Shown here: piece after piece, positions 44,996 through 58,050 of the stretch
How the letters are laid out: the number at the start of each line of letters is the position of its first letter
How positions within the stretch are numbered: position 1 is the stretch's first letter
Assembly (NCBI GenBank): GCA_029990175.1
Contig: JARKIP010000065.1
Span: 11,164,501-11,228,500, forward strand
Reading direction: 5' to 3'
From: Petunia secreta
Lineage: Eukaryota; Streptophyta; Magnoliopsida; Solanales; Solanaceae
DNA length: 64,000 nucleotides
The notes under the pieces: generated by a model
The model's database searches: none
What the model was told of the DNA's origin: nothing
What the model saw: the letters and a program-made list of their open reading frames with translations, nothing else
Translations under genes and position numbers: made by a program

Positions 44996-46341
44996 AGTAA
45001 TAGGTAATCAGGGAAAAGAACGAATACCTTTAGGTTTGTGAGATAGAATGCAAACAAAGGAGAAAAGATGCATGAACCAGCACACAAGCAGTAAGCAATA
45101 ATCCTCCAAAGAAAACAAGTAAACAGGGAGAGTGGAATGCTAAAAAGCTGTGAAGGTTTTTTGATAAGTGTACTAGTGTGTTTCTGGGTTTTCTAATGTC
45201 CAGAACTTGTTTCTTTAGTTGAATAGAGAGTAGTTTATATAGGTGAGAAGTAGGGGTTTTAAAGATCAACGGGTGGAGGTTAATAATGGTAAGAAAATAT
45301 AGTCTTCAAAAAATAACAGGATACAAACTTAAATCAATCTTCCAAAAATAAAGTAATCAGCCCCTAATCATAAGGTAAATCAGTCCTAAATTGATTTGAA
45401 AACCCTCCCCTCACACTTAATATAGTCTAGATTCACAAATCCCCCCACAAACAGGTTTGAACCTCAACAGATTTCAAAACATAAATGTCAATGATCACGC
45501 CAATTTCTTTCTTTATTCTACTCAAAAATTCAAACTAAAATCAATCAAAATCTTTTGAAATCGTGTAAATCAAATCTACCAGTTCAGATTTTAACAAGTC
45601 GTGAATTAATAAAAATAATACACAGTATGATTGCTCACACGATTTAAGCAAACTATAGCAATTTTTGAATTTCAGATTCAACATAGAATTTAACCTTAAC
45701 CATGTCGAAATCAAAACGTAAACAGGTTCAGTACGATGCCCAAACAAATCAACAGTTCAAAGAGGTTATCAGTCGTCTGGATCAACTAATTAACAATTGA
45801 AACAACAATCATGCAAATTCAAAGAGACATAGGAGATGTAACGTCACACAAATTTCACAAAAATCTAAAAAATAAGGTTACCCGTTTACCAGAACCGGGT
45901 CGATCGTGGCCCGTTATGAAATTAACTTCGCGTGGGGTTTCTTAACCCATTTAAGCAATATCATCCCTAAATTGACGACCTGAGCCCCGCCGGAGACGTC
46001 TCCCGGCGGTGGTGTCACAGTCATCAAAAGATGAATCTCGCCCTTGCCCAAACATCCTTAAAACTGTATGGGTTTTGTAGCGGGGAACACGGTGATGTTA
46101 TTTTCCCTAATTTTCTCCGGCTAAAATGGCCGGAAAAGTGATCGACAAGAGGGTGGCGATTTGTTTCGCCAAAGGAGAGGGATAAAGTATCTCTCAGAAA
46201 CAACGCGGGGGTAATGGGGGTCGCGTGGGGTAGATCAGAAATTTTTATTTTTTCAGCCGTTGGCTCAAATTTAACGGAGGGTTAGGATTAAGCCACGTAG
46301 GCGCGAAGGTGAAAAATAGGCTGATGTCTGTATGTGACGTG

Positions 46342-46460
<119 letters not shown>

Positions 46461-47138
46461 ATATATAAATATGTATTATGTATATGTACTGCATATTTGG
46501 TGTATAAATAGTATAAAATGGACTAAAAAATATAGGAAAATTAGGGAGCTAATTTTAAAACGCTAGGAAGGCTAAAATGCATAAAAAAAATATAATTTTG
46601 AGGCTTAAAATAATTTTGGATAATTTTGTCAAAATAGAAGTAATTGCGGTAATTGTAAAAACAGCTAATAGTTTGAGACGATGCTTTAAAAATGGCCTCA
46701 ATTGCCAGGCTATTATAAGAAGGTAATTTGAAAAGAATAGACGAGGTAGGAATGGATTCAGAATCGTGTGTAAAATTCAAGAACTGTTGATTTTAAAAAT
46801 AGGAGGGACAAAATTGGGTGTCAACAAACAGCATGAAGATCGACAACTTTGGCTTTACACAATGCGACTCGTGACTCAATGGGATAAAATATTTTATTTC
46901 ATTTCTTTCTTATAAAAGTTTTTCGAAATCATTTGCATTATTTACTACTTTATGCATATCCCTATCAGCTCGGCCATGATCCCGGCACTAGTGGACAGCA
47001 AGCGCGAAGAAAGCCAAGAACGCACAAACAAAACCAACCCGCACAACTCACCAATCTTTCTTTGGATGCAGGAAAAAAAAGATACATAACTGGGCAACAC
47101 ACGACAGATGTGTTTCAGCAAAGGTTTGTCACTTACAT

Positions 47139-47545
47139 TAGCTGAGGGTATACAGCCCAAAGCGTCGGTTGAGGGTACACAGTCCGATATCAATTTGTCA
47201 TTAAAATTAGCTGAGGGTACACAGTCCGAAGCGTAAGTTGAGGGTACACAGTCCGATATCGATTTGTCATTTACATTAGCTGAGGGTAAACAGCCCGAAG
47301 CGTCAGTTGAGGGTACACAGCCTGATATAGACTTGCATTTAAATTAGCTGAGCGTACACAGCCCGAAGCGTCGGTTGAAGGTACACAGCCTGATATCGAT
47401 TTGTCATTTAAATTAGCTGAGGGTTTATAGCCCGAAGCGTCGGTTAAGGGTACACAGCCTGATACCGATTTGTCATTTTAATTCTTTGCGGAGGGTACAC
47501 AGCCCGATGCATCGACTGAGGGTACGCAGCCCAACGCCGAATCTA
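47139..47545 (+). repeat. 69-bp tandem repeat, about 5.7 copies
   Basis: Units start near 47141, 47210, 47279, 47347, 47416 and 47487. Each has two half-units built on TGAGGGTACACAGCCCGA, then a GATATCGATTTGTCATTTA linker. Copies differ by scattered substitutions. It is located in the 3' UTR of the plus-strand Ogre. Confidence 0.9.
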
Positions 47546-47837
47546 ACACTTGACAGCAAAGGACATACGATCATGGCATACCAGACACAACTATATACGG
47601 AAAGAATCCTGGAAAGATAATCCAGTCCGGTGGGATGGTACGTTTTATATATACATCATGTTGCAGGCTCATCTTTATTGCATGATATGCACTTCGGGCG
47701 AAGCAAACATTACAACCTGACGCCCCGGCAACCCTCCTAAGTCTCAAACACTCCTCTAGAGTCATGATAAAATTGGCCGAACTGTCAACGTTTTTGCCCG
47801 AAGACTCCTTCATCATCCTCGGGCAAAGAGGGGCAGC

Positions 47838-50800
47838 TGTTGACACCCAATTTTGTCCCTCCTATTTTTAAAGCAATAGTTTTCAAATTTTACGCGCAAT
47901 CGTGTATTTATCCTTGCCCCGTCCATTATTTCAAATTATCTATTCATAATAGCCTGACAATCAAGGCCATTTTCAAAAGCATCATATCAAACTATAGCCA
48001 TTTTTACAAGACGTACGCTTCCATTTTTAGTTTCTATAATTACCTCTATTTTTGATAAAATTACCCAATTCATTTTAAAACCTAAAAAACATTTTTATAT
48101 GCTTCCCTAGCCATTATATTGCTTTAAAATTAATTCACTAATTTTCTTATGGTTTACACCTATTTTATACCATTTCTGTACCTATTTTATATTAAATTAT
48201 GCCTAAAATACACTATTTATACGCTATATATACATAAATACATATATACATATTACACCTCATATTTTATACACATCATCATATATTTTACACCTCAGCG
48301 CCTAGGTGGATTAATCTCAGCCGTCCACGTGTGCCATCCGACGGCTCATATCAAATCCTCTATTCTTTTTCTTAACGACCCCTAAACTTTCCCCCTACCA
48401 TCATTTCCTCCTCACCTCCCCGATAATCACTCTCTCTTTTCTCTCTTTGGCGAAATGAAGCGTCATCACTATCGCAGCATTTTTAAGTCGATTTGGCCGG
48501 TGAAAATTGGGGAAAATGGTACCATTGTACTTCCCTTGTCACCCGCTACGAAACCTATATACTTTTGATGATATTTGGATGAGGGCAAATCTTGACCCTT
48601 GTTAACTGAGTCACCACAGCCGGGAAATGCCTCCGACGGGGCTCAGGTTATGTTGAACAATGATATCACTTGAAAAAGGGTAAGAAACCCATTATGCGAG
48701 GTCGACTCACGATGAGTCAATGTGACCCGATCCAGATTTATGCAAACGGGTAACCCTAAAGCCTTTTTATTTTTTCCTAATTGTTTTCTGGATTTTAAGT
48801 AATGATAAACGTGAAATTGTTTGAATATTTGGCGTGTTAACATAATCGATTAATCGTTATAGGTTCAAAGTTATCAGTCTTGGTTGACTCTACTATTTTA
48901 ACCAGGATACCTGTTTGTATGCCTAAATTTGCCTAGTGTAGTTTGAGTGTAGTTGTTCTTGTTCGACTAATTAGGACGAGAAACTGCATGATTCTTAGTG
49001 TCACTGTTATTTCACTAGGAACTTTGTTCTTGATCTGTTTATGTGATTTGCTTATGTGCACTGAAAATTGATACTCTTATAGCCTGTGTCAGTTATCACT
49101 ACTACTGAAGTCTAATTTGACACCCACGACAATGAATTCATCTTTAACAGTGTATTTGTATCTTTATTTTATTTAAATGCATGATTACATAATTTAAGTC
49201 TGGAATGGTTTGATTTAGACATGATATAAGGGGTTTCGATTAGGCTCAGTTTGAATTGATGATTGGAAGTTAGTTTTGTTAATTGACACATTGCTAATTA
49301 GAGGTTGATTGATATTTGTTAGAAGACTAATTATTTTTTTATGCTGATTGTATTTGTACAACCAGTTGTGAACCTGGACTTCATTGGGGTTAAGGGAATG
49401 GGTCTCAGTTTGGTTTAGGATTTGTTTCACCCTAAATTTTGGGATTGACTGATCTATATATGGAAGGGTTACAAAACTAACTTTTTAACTATGGGAAGCA
49501 ATATTCCCTTGCCTTTTTGGCTCTTTTACCCGTTAGAACTAAGGCTTTCCTCACTCCTATATAAACTAGTCCTTTTTTGTTCACTAAAAAAACAGAACAA
49601 GTTCTCTGCACACAGAAACCTACAGAATACCTCTGAGGCTTCATACATCTTCCTCTCTGATTTTCTTTTCTATAACCTTTGGAAGATACTTGCTCTATCT
49701 GCTGCTTAGTTTTGCTGTGCAAACCCTGATCAATAAACATATTTGCTTGCTTGTTCTTTCACTACTGAAAGGTACTTTCTTCTTCTTCCTAACTACCTAC
49801 TCCATATATTTCTCTAATTGTCTGTGCCTGAATAGTTTTCTTGCTCCACCCTAGCTATGTTTGCCTAGTTAAACTGCCTATGATTGCCTAAACATTGTAT
49901 GCTTAGGTTCTGTTAACTTTGATTAGGATGATCCAATAAGGATCATACTAGTTTTCTTTGTTAAGTGCAGCGATACTAGTTGCACCTTATTGACAAGGCT
50001 CTCTACATCTTATCATAACATCCCCTCTTAATTTGGATAAGGCCTCAATTCAGGCTTCCATTTTCCCCATTCCCCTGCTAATCTTATGCTTGCAGGTTGT
50101 TTGGATGGTCTTAGATAGACCATACTATGTTTCATTGACTGTAGTGTAATCCCCATAGTTTAATAGGGTCGAAGGTTAAACCCTTTAAGCTGGTTCTAAT
50201 ACTGGGGTTCTGGAATTGCAAACTTTTGATTGTTATAATGATAGCCTTGACCTTAATCCTCAAGAAATAGGACACCCTTTGACCTTTACCCTTTTTCTAT
50301 GCTCTTCCCTTTAGAAAATGTCCCTAATATGTATATTTGCTAAGTTCCCCGTTTGTAATCCTTTAAAACAGGATGCGCAGCTACAATGCTGTGCAAATAG
50401 GCCACCCAAGGGCCATTCTCTTACTCTTTTTCTCCCTGTGTGTGACTGCATCATGTTTACACTTGCAAAATGATTCTGAATATTACTTGATGATGTCATC
50501 TATGTGAAGCTGGTCGATTTCAATAGTTCATTTAATTCCATTCGATACATGACAGGTTTTACACTTAAAATGCATTGAAAGCATGGTTGTTTTACGTTAA
50601 ATCTGAAATTTCAATTGAACAGGGGCTATTTGTGTTATAGTTGCTTAAACTGAACTGTTTCTGAAAACTAGGTTCGCCCCTCTTTGTATAAAAAGCCCAG
50701 GACCAAAATTATTCTCAAAAAGGGGCTTTTACGTGCGTTAAACTAATTTTTAACTTCTCAAATGCTCCTCCTATACACTAATCTAATAGTGTGTAGGGGT

Positions 50801-51664
50801 GTATAAAGTATTTGGGGTCACTTATACACTTTTGTGTATTTTTCTAAAGTTAAAACTATCATTTAGTTATATATTTGCATGCTTGTACGTATACATATAT
50901 ACTTTATATGTGACAGCTCCTTTGTTTGCATTTGCATGCTTCTGTGACACCTGTTTTCAAAAGCAGCCCCTTTCACCTATATATTTCCAAAAACTGACCC
51001 CTAAACAAAAAGGCCATTAAGGTTAGGGCTCGACAATTAATGACGAGTCACATCGACCCTAAATGGCCAGTATTTTGTTTTAAAAACAACACCCATTTGG
51101 TTTTTGATACAAATATGAAATTTGTTTGCAAACCTGCCTATTTATGCAAAATTGTTTTAAATGCTAGAATTACACAAATAGGTTGAAATTGAACACTCTT
51201 GCATGTTTGAATCATACTTACGATTAAGCATTTGTATTAGAGGCCACAAAATGCGACTAGGCTTAAATATAGGCCGTATATGAAATCTATTTGCATATGT
51301 GTGATTTAAATTGCATAGACATATTGTTTTTCTTGAATTAAATGTTAAAATGACCTCCCAAGTTAGTATCGTATGATAATATTCACCACTTTTATCGCAA
51401 ATTATAGACTCGAACAGGAACCACCTTTCGTGGAGCTCGGGAGAGTGCCTAACACCTTCTCCCCTATGTAATTTGGACTTCTTACACTTTCGAATCTCTG
51501 TAAACTAGAGTAGTGTGATAAACTTGACCTTAGACACTTAGGTGGCCTAATATACATTAGAAAACTATATTAGGTGGCGACTCCAACACTTGAACTCAAA
51601 TGAGTTACCCAGTCAAATCCAAAACCCGACACGCTTCGAGTTGAGTCTAAAATCGGGTATGACA
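47838..51664 (+). repeat. Ogre 3' LTR
   Basis: Starts TGTTGACACCCAATTTTGTC after the PPT and ends AATCGGGTATGACA; 3827 bp. Same family as the interrupted LTR at 35185-46826, in opposite orientation. Frames inside it (up to 91 codons) are not conserved coding. Confidence 0.85.
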
Positions 51665-54321
51665 ACCTCCACGACACGGATTAAACCAAACAAAAACAAT
51701 CCCATCATCACATCCTCACCATGTGTTGACACCTAATTTTATCCCAAAATTTTAAATAAAGTCAAAATTAATTTTACCAGGGGTCAATTTTAATTGAATT
51801 TAAAATGAATTAATGAATATTTGGAAGAAAGGGCTAGCTTTGCAATGCGTAACCTCAATTTTGTCTCATCATTGCAACACCTTTATTCTATCTAAATATC
51901 CGAAAGGGCTAAAATCGTTCCTAGGATTTGAAATCAGCCTAATTCTGCAACACGTATATATTATACATCACACCTCCATTTCTATTCATTTCAGCTTCAA
52001 TTCACAAATCCCTAACCCTAATCTCCTCTCCCCAAAATCGCCGTTTCTCCCCTTCCATTTTAGAACACACCATTCCCCGATCCCTACTTCCCTTGTCTTC
52101 CTCAAATATGCCAAAAAACCGACCCCTTTCGATTCCCCCCAAAATCGAAACCCCACAGTGTTAAAATCCAATCCACACCGTATATTTCTACTCCTTTTCA
52201 TCATCAACTGCTTGGATCGAGAACAAACAAGTGTTTTGAATTCAAAATCAGAGGAAAAAGGATATATTCAATTTTTTTCCTTTTCTTTTCTGATTTTCTA
52301 TTCAAAATTCTTGTAAAAGGGTTAAAAATCTGACCGTTAAGCAAGGCATGTAAAGGGTATCGTTGTAAATCTGACCGTTAAGCAAGGTATGTAAAGGGTA
52401 TCGTTGTCTTTTCAGTTTTAGTCGAAACCCTACAATTTTGCCTATATATATTCATATACCTGCGCAACTAAAAGGGAGTTCATTTTTTTATAAGGAAGGA
52501 AGAGGCAGCCATGGATAGAGTAGAAAAATTTTAGAGAAAAACAGCATCATATAAAAAATTTACTTCAGTTTTAAGTTCATATACAGTGTCACTGTTTCTG
52601 TGTTTTGTCAAGTTTTGTATCGTCGCATCGCCATTCGAATCGTCGACCTCTTTCGAGTTGTCAGTTGTATTCGAGTTTCTTTTCTTCAAATCCACGCCCC
52701 GGCTCGCTGCGCCGAAACAGGTAATAATCCCCTTTCCTCTTTATTCATTTCAATCAGGTTCATTCTTAAAATGTGATATTTGTTTTGTTTTTTTTTTTTG
52801 TAATTTCCTGCATAATTAATGAAGGTGCCTAGCCTTGTGTTAGGTATTATGGATTTTGTTTGAACTAAAGCTTGGTTCTTTAGCATTATAGTTGTAAAAC
52901 AACATCTTAGGTTGAATGATTGGAGGAGAACAAAAAATGATCTTGCTGCGTATCTTTGAAATATAAGAGTAAAACTACATCCTTTGTTCAGTCTTTCAAG
53001 TTTTTGGACATCGTATTTAATCATGTTAGATTCCAACTCTTAGGTGCATTTAGACAACTTTTTTTTCTTCCAGAATGTGTTTAATTTTCTCCTAAAATCA
53101 CTTCGATAAATTTTTGAAATGTAATTGTCATCTGATTAAGATTGGGTATCTTAAAGCCATAATGTTGTTTGTCTTGGTTTTGTTTTAAATTGAAAAAAAG
53201 TTTTCTTAATGTTGAGAGGCAGCAGGGGTGTTAATTCTGCTCAGGGAGTGTGTGTGTAAGTTTGAGATGCAGGGTTGAGGCATTATGTAAGTAAGTGAGT
53301 AATGAGGTCTGCAAGGGATCCAGGGCAGTCTGGTGGGTGTGTGTAGGTCCTGGAAAATGTTGTTGAGTGAGGGAGTTTGGCTTTGCTCAGTTCCAGAGAG
53401 TAGTATGGAGTTCAGGTAAGGAGCCTTCTATATGCGAGTGTCTAGGAGTTTGCTGGCTGTGTAGCAGTGCAGGAGTGTTTGTTGAAGTATAAAGGTTAGA
53501 GAGGTTCTTGTTTGGTAGTTTGGTGTAGAGAGTGTGTATCTGCAGGATATTTTAGGAGTGTAGGAGCAGTTTGGAGATCAGGATATGATCAAAGTGCATT
53601 AGTTTGTCCAGTTCCTATTTAGCCTTGTAGTTTGTAGGGTTATTCAGTTTGGAGGTGTATGTATATGTGCAGACTGTTTAGGAAAAATAAAGAGGGTGCA
53701 GAGGAGGTAGATGTGTGTTTTAGGGTAGCTTTTATTTCTGGTCTCTGGTTTGGATTCCAGTTAGTGTAAGTGTGTGAGTGTGTATTATGTTTTGCCTGTG
53801 AGGGTGCAGGTACTAGGTGTGAGTTGTTTTCTCAAAAGTGCTGCAGGTAGCAAGTCTCGTCTGTTGTGTATGCAAGTGGTAGAGGGATGTATATGCTGCA
53901 GTTTTAGGTATGAAAGTATTCAGGTGTGTGTGATGCTCTGTTTCAGGTCTTGGTTTTGTTTCAGGGTCTGTTCCAGAAAGGTCTGGTAGTATGTTCTTTG
54001 AATATTGAACAAAGCAGTTGCAACTGAAATTGTCTCCGTTGGAGCCAAACCCCGACGTGGGATTTTAAAGAACTTGTGTCAATCAGTGTGAGTCGTTTGA
54101 ACATTTTCTTCTTGGTCATTCAATTTGCAAGAAGCGTTGTCTTTCTTGAGGATTGTTGCTTAGTATAGGTGATTCTTGGCCTTCATTCGATCGAGCTTTG
54201 AGACGAGTTCCTCACTGTTATTTTGAATCGAAGTAAGATTTGTCTTGCTTATATCTTTACTTCTTGTCGTTTCTTCCGCATTCTTCGTGTTTAGCTTTCC
54301 CTCAGGTTTGCTTGCACCGAC
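51665..54321 (+). repeat. probable LTR or leader upstream of a plus-strand PBS
   Basis: 51724 begins TGTTGACACCTAATTTTATC, another Ogre-like LTR start, but it ends before a Met-tRNA type PBS at 54322, so the boundary is uncertain and two elements may be joined. Contents: a 41-bp duplication at 52326-52407; a TATA-like TATATATATTC near 52443; a donor-like CAGGTAATAA near 52716; and a T/G-rich, C-poor stretch 53215-54010. No gene supported; the 167-codon frame at 51813-52316 is low complexity. Confidence 0.4.
52326..52407 (+). repeat. 41-bp tandem duplication
   Basis: AAATCTGACCGTTAAGCAAGG, then ATGTAAAGGGTATCGTTGT, appears twice at 41-bp spacing, with one C/T difference. Confidence 0.85.
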
Positions 54322-54334
54322 TTGGTATCAGAGC
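54322..54334 (+). promoter_or_regulatory. primer-binding site of the plus-strand CRM-like element
   Basis: TTGGTATCAGAGC, Met-tRNA type. It precedes a 1.2-kb leader and the gag at 55529. Confidence 0.75.
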
Positions 54335-55528
54335 AAGGTTTGAGCTTGTTCTTATAACCTCAAATCCTGTTCGATATATTCGTGCTTGTATCTCCAATTT
54401 CAGCTTTCTTCGTTGTTGTGGATTGTTGTTGCTGTGGTGTTTTCACAAAAAAAAAAAAAAAAAAAAAAAAATGAAAATTCAAAAATTTTTGTCGATTTGT
54501 TGGTTGTTTGAATCAAACAACAATTGATTCTTGTTCACCATTGTTTCTTGATTCCTACGCGCACCTATCGTACACGATTGTCGACTAGGGTTTTGTGGTG
54601 AATTTTTGGACTGTTTGGAGCATTGTTGGCGACGGAAATCGAACCCCAGTGTGTTGGTTGTTGCTGATGAAGACTGGTGGTTCTTGATTGATTTGATGTG
54701 CGTTTTGTGCTTAAATTTTTGAAGTTCTATGATTTGAACCGTGTCCGTACGCCGGAAAATTGTTACTGTTGTAACAGTGTACGAACACGAGCAGCTGAAT
54801 CTTAGCTCAAGGGACTTCGAACTGATTTCCTCCGTTGTTGCTGTTACCGGAGTTGAAATAGCAACACAAGCTCTGCTAGAATTTTTGTCAGTGAACGAAG
54901 TTAAGTATCTGTACGCCGGAGTAAAAACGTCACTATTCCATTAAAGAAGAAAGGGGTAAAGTGTAAAGATCAAAACCTCAGGTGAAAATTTTGTCCGCTA
55001 GAAAAGGGAATTGGATAAGGTAAAACCTATCCGTACCAAGGAGGGACCACTCTTGTATGGATAAGAGTTGGTGTGATCGAAAGGGATTCCGAAGAGGAAT
55101 CGAAGCGTAGATTCTCCTAGGCTTTCACTTTTCTTGTGTTCGATAAATCTAGTTACTAGATCTCTGGAGTAACTATTCCTACTTGAGGTCGTACTAACTC
55201 ATTTGAGCGTATAGGAACTCGTGCGTGGGTGACCGAAGTCCAACTTTTGTAGAAAATTCTTTGACTTCCGAAGCGCAAAGTAAATAGCGTCCGTTCCATT
55301 GAGTTGTATCAATTCACTCATCCCGAAGAAGACATTGTAACTTGTCAAATTCGAAGGAACTGAGAGAAGTTGATCAACCGAGAAAGCCATTGGCTACAAG
55401 TTCATGAGTGACAAAAAACCGAACCCATAAATTGAGTGGACCCGAGTGCTACCCATCAAAGGTAAGGAAGTGTTTGAGGTGATTTCTAACCATAACATTT
55501 TATTTGGTCTTTGATTCATGCAGGTACC
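54335..55528 (+). other. leader of the plus-strand CRM-like element
   Basis: No gene. An A run of about 25 bases at 54448-54471 and a short frame at 54741-54944 without a family match. It may include an intron ending CATGCAG near 55524. Confidence 0.5.
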
Positions 55529-56372
55529 ATGGCTGGGAATGGAGGCGATGACAAAGGCATTGAGAAGCCTGAAGTGGTGTTAGCCGATCTCATGGCTGCG
55601 ATACATGGCATCAGTGCCGAAGTAAGAGGAGTGAGTGCTCAAGTCGCTCTACTCGAGCAAGGAAGTGTGTCCGTGGCCTTACCTGGGTCCGGCGTTGGAA
55701 CTAGCGACTCCACTTCGATGATACCTGAGCTATTTGCAGAGCTTGTTCGACAACATCAGTTGAAGAGCGAGGCTATTCGAAAGGAAGTTTTGGGCAATCC
55801 CCAAACACAACAAAATTTGGGCCATCCCCAAGCCGAGAATCAACACTTGGGCATTCCCCGAAGTGAAAGAGTACCACTTCCAATAGCCCGAAGACAAATT
55901 GAGGTCATTGATGAAGAGGTAGATGAAGGAGAATTTCCTGATGCCGAACTTAAATATGAGCCGTCGTTCGTTCAACGAAGGCAAGATCAACGAGGTCGTG
56001 GAAATTTTCGAGGTCGAGGCCGAGGCGCAAATGTTGAACAACATATGGAGCGTGAGGCTGATGAGTACTATAATGAGTATCCCGAACTGATTCGAGGTAC
56101 TCGAGATGCAAACTTGAACAATGTCAAGATCACTATTCCACCCTTTAAAGGAACTAGTGATCCGGACGAATATCTTGAATGGAAGCTCAAAATGGAGCGA
56201 ATCTTCGAAACCAATGAGATGACCGAAGAGAGGAAAGCTGCCCATGCCATTGCTTCATTCGAAGCTTATGCATCTACGTGGTGGGAAGCTGACAAAAGGG
56301 TGAGATGAAGGAATGTCTATCCCGAAGTCACTACTTGGGCACAGTTGAAGAGAGCAATGGATGCTAAGTATT
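55529..56372 (+). pseudogene. CRM-like gag, interrupted
   Basis: Start at MAGNGGDDKGIE (55529); an upstream in-frame Met at 55511 is also possible. A polar N-terminus and an RGRGNFRGRGRG basic patch come before the capsid core NVKITIPPFKGTSDPDEYLE, WKLKMERIFE and EAYASTWWEADKR. A frame change occurs at about 56306. Gag sequence (WAQLKRAMDAKY) resumes in another frame until 56372. There the 3' LTR of a minus-strand element cuts in. The Arg/Gly-rich patch could bind RNA. Confidence 0.82.
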
Positions 56373-57191
56373 TGATAAGGATCAAAACTAAACGCGGAAA
56401 GTAAAGATAGAGAGCGGGACACTACTCGAACTCCCTACGAAGTAACCCCGGGGAACTTGTCCCGAGATACCCTCGTATCGGGGTCAAGAAGGACCTACGC
56501 TATGCAACCACCCTCGAGTCGCACCCGGGACTCACAAGTAGAATGATCGGGTTTTCGGTTCAAGACTCAACTAGGTTCCACTAGTGAATTCAAGCAACCA
56601 AGACAAAGGGTTCTCCAAACAAGAGATAGATTCTTTTCATCATTCATAAAATTCAAGGTAAGCTAAGGTTTGAAGAGGTTTGTGAAGTATTTATAGACTT
56701 CACTTACATATAATGAAAGCTCAAAAATACCCCTAAAGTGGGTTAAAACAATAAAGGCCTCGTAGGGCTATAGTTTTCCAAAACATAGCATAAAACTAGG
56801 AATTCCGCACCCTTCAGCACACTAGGCGCCCAAGAAGGCGGTCAGCCTTCTTGGAGTAGGCGGTAAGCCTCTTTGGAGTAGGCGGTCCGCCCGTTTTACA
56901 GAGGCGGTCCGCCTGGAGCAAGATCTAGAGAGTGATCAAAAAGTAGGCGGCCCGCCTAGTTGAGTAGGCGGTCCGCCCGTTCCTGTAGCTTCTTGATTTG
57001 CTTCCAAACGTGCTCCGGATGCCTCTTCGAGTGGCCTAAGTGATCCATCATCCATGGCACTCAAAAGCATGATCTTCCGGCTACTCTCGGAACCTTCATC
57101 CATGTCTCTCCAAGTCAAGTAAAGATGGGTGTCTTGAATCAACTTTGCTTGACTCCTAGTGAACGGCCTTGAGGTCATATGCCCCGCATCA
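56373..57191 (-). repeat. CRM-like 3' LTR
   Basis: On the minus strand it starts TGATGCGGGGC and ends GATCCTTATCA; 819 bp. TATA (GTCTATAAATAC, minus) at 56686-56697. GC-rich array at 56823-56980. It belongs to the group with the LTRs at 4105-4847 and 22629-23424. Confidence 0.85.
56823..56980 (-). repeat. array of TAGGCGGTCCGCC units in LTR U3
   Basis: Six copies of TAGGCGGTCCGCC or close variants (AGGCGGTCAGCC, AGGCGGTAAGCC, AGGCGGCCCGCC), each a GC-rich imperfect palindrome. They lie about 210-370 bp into the LTR and upstream of the TATA box. Confidence 0.9.
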
Positions 57192-58050
57192 TCCTCCCCT
57201 TCTTGGGAAGGTTACGTCCTCGAAACCATGGCTTCCTCCTCTCCGGCATCACCATCTCCTACATCACAAGGGGTCAAGTCAGTCACATTAAAAGTATTAG
57301 ACACATTGTACTTACCGGGTAGATCAATCACATAGGCGTTGTTGTTGATCTTGGAAAGCACTTGAAAAGGTCCATCTCCACGGGGTGCCAACTTCCCTTT
57401 CCTAAGGTTTGGAAACCTCTCTTTACGGAAGTGCACCCACACCCAATCTCCCTTTTTGAGCTCAAGCTTCTTCCTTCCCTTGTTTTTCTTGGAAGCAACC
57501 TTTGCATAGGCCTCCTCCAAGTTCTTCTTGGCTTTAGCATGAAGTTCAACCATAGCCTTTGCTTGGCTTTTCCCTTCAAAATTAGCAACCATTTCCCTTC
57601 AAAGGGGTTAGATCAAGGGGAATCAAGGGATTAAAACCATACACACATTCAAATGGAGTCATGCCAATCAAGCTATGCAATGTACGATTGTAGGCAAACT
57701 CCATGAGAGGAAGTTTATCAACCCACGTCCCGGCCTTACCTCGGGTCATGGCCCTTAGAAGAGCACCGAAAGTCCGGTTTACCACCTCGGTTTGCCCATC
57801 CGTTTGTGGGTGGTGGGACGTAGAGAACAAAAGCTTGGTGCCAAGGGCACCCCACAAACTTCTCCAAAAGTGGCTTAGGAACTTGGAGTCCCTATCACTT
57901 ACAATGGTTTGAGGCACACCATGCAATTTCAAGACATTGTCAATGAACAAAGAGGCAACATGTTGTGCATCATCACACTTCTCGCACGGAATGAAGTGCG
58001 CCATTTTGGAGAACCTATCCACGACAACATAAATGCTATCATGGCCCCCC
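57192..58050 (-). pseudogene. CRM-like integrase
   Basis: Integrase core from SMDFVMGLPRSGG (in the long frame) through VSDRDSKFLSHFW and HHPQTDGQTEVVNRTFGALL (58022-57582). D, D and E are all present. The C-terminal part (57592-57212) has KKGDWVWVHFRKERFPNLRK and PFQVLSKINNNAYVIDLPGK, the GPY/F-like region. Two frameshifts occur, one in a run of seven G (minus strand) near 58045 and one near 57595. The frame ends with TAA at 57214-57212, but the same frame is open beyond it into the LTR. Confidence 0.85.

Larger units (their letters stand above)
46827..51664 (+). mobile_element. plus-strand Ogre, 3' end only
   Basis: 3' UTR (46827-47824) with tandem repeats, PPT (47825-47837, AAAGAGGGGCAGC) and 3' LTR (47838-51664). 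The body to the left is replaced by the minus-strand Ogre LTR end at 46826, so that element inserted into this 3' UTR. Confidence 0.8.

Noticed and set aside
47139..47545. CRISPR-like repeat-spacer array
   Set aside because: Continuous tandem repeat with no unique spacers, in a plant retrotransposon.
51813..52316. 167-codon plus-strand frame
   Set aside because: Low-complexity Ser/Pro/Phe-rich translation in LTR-like DNA, no domain, in a region with a poor start context.
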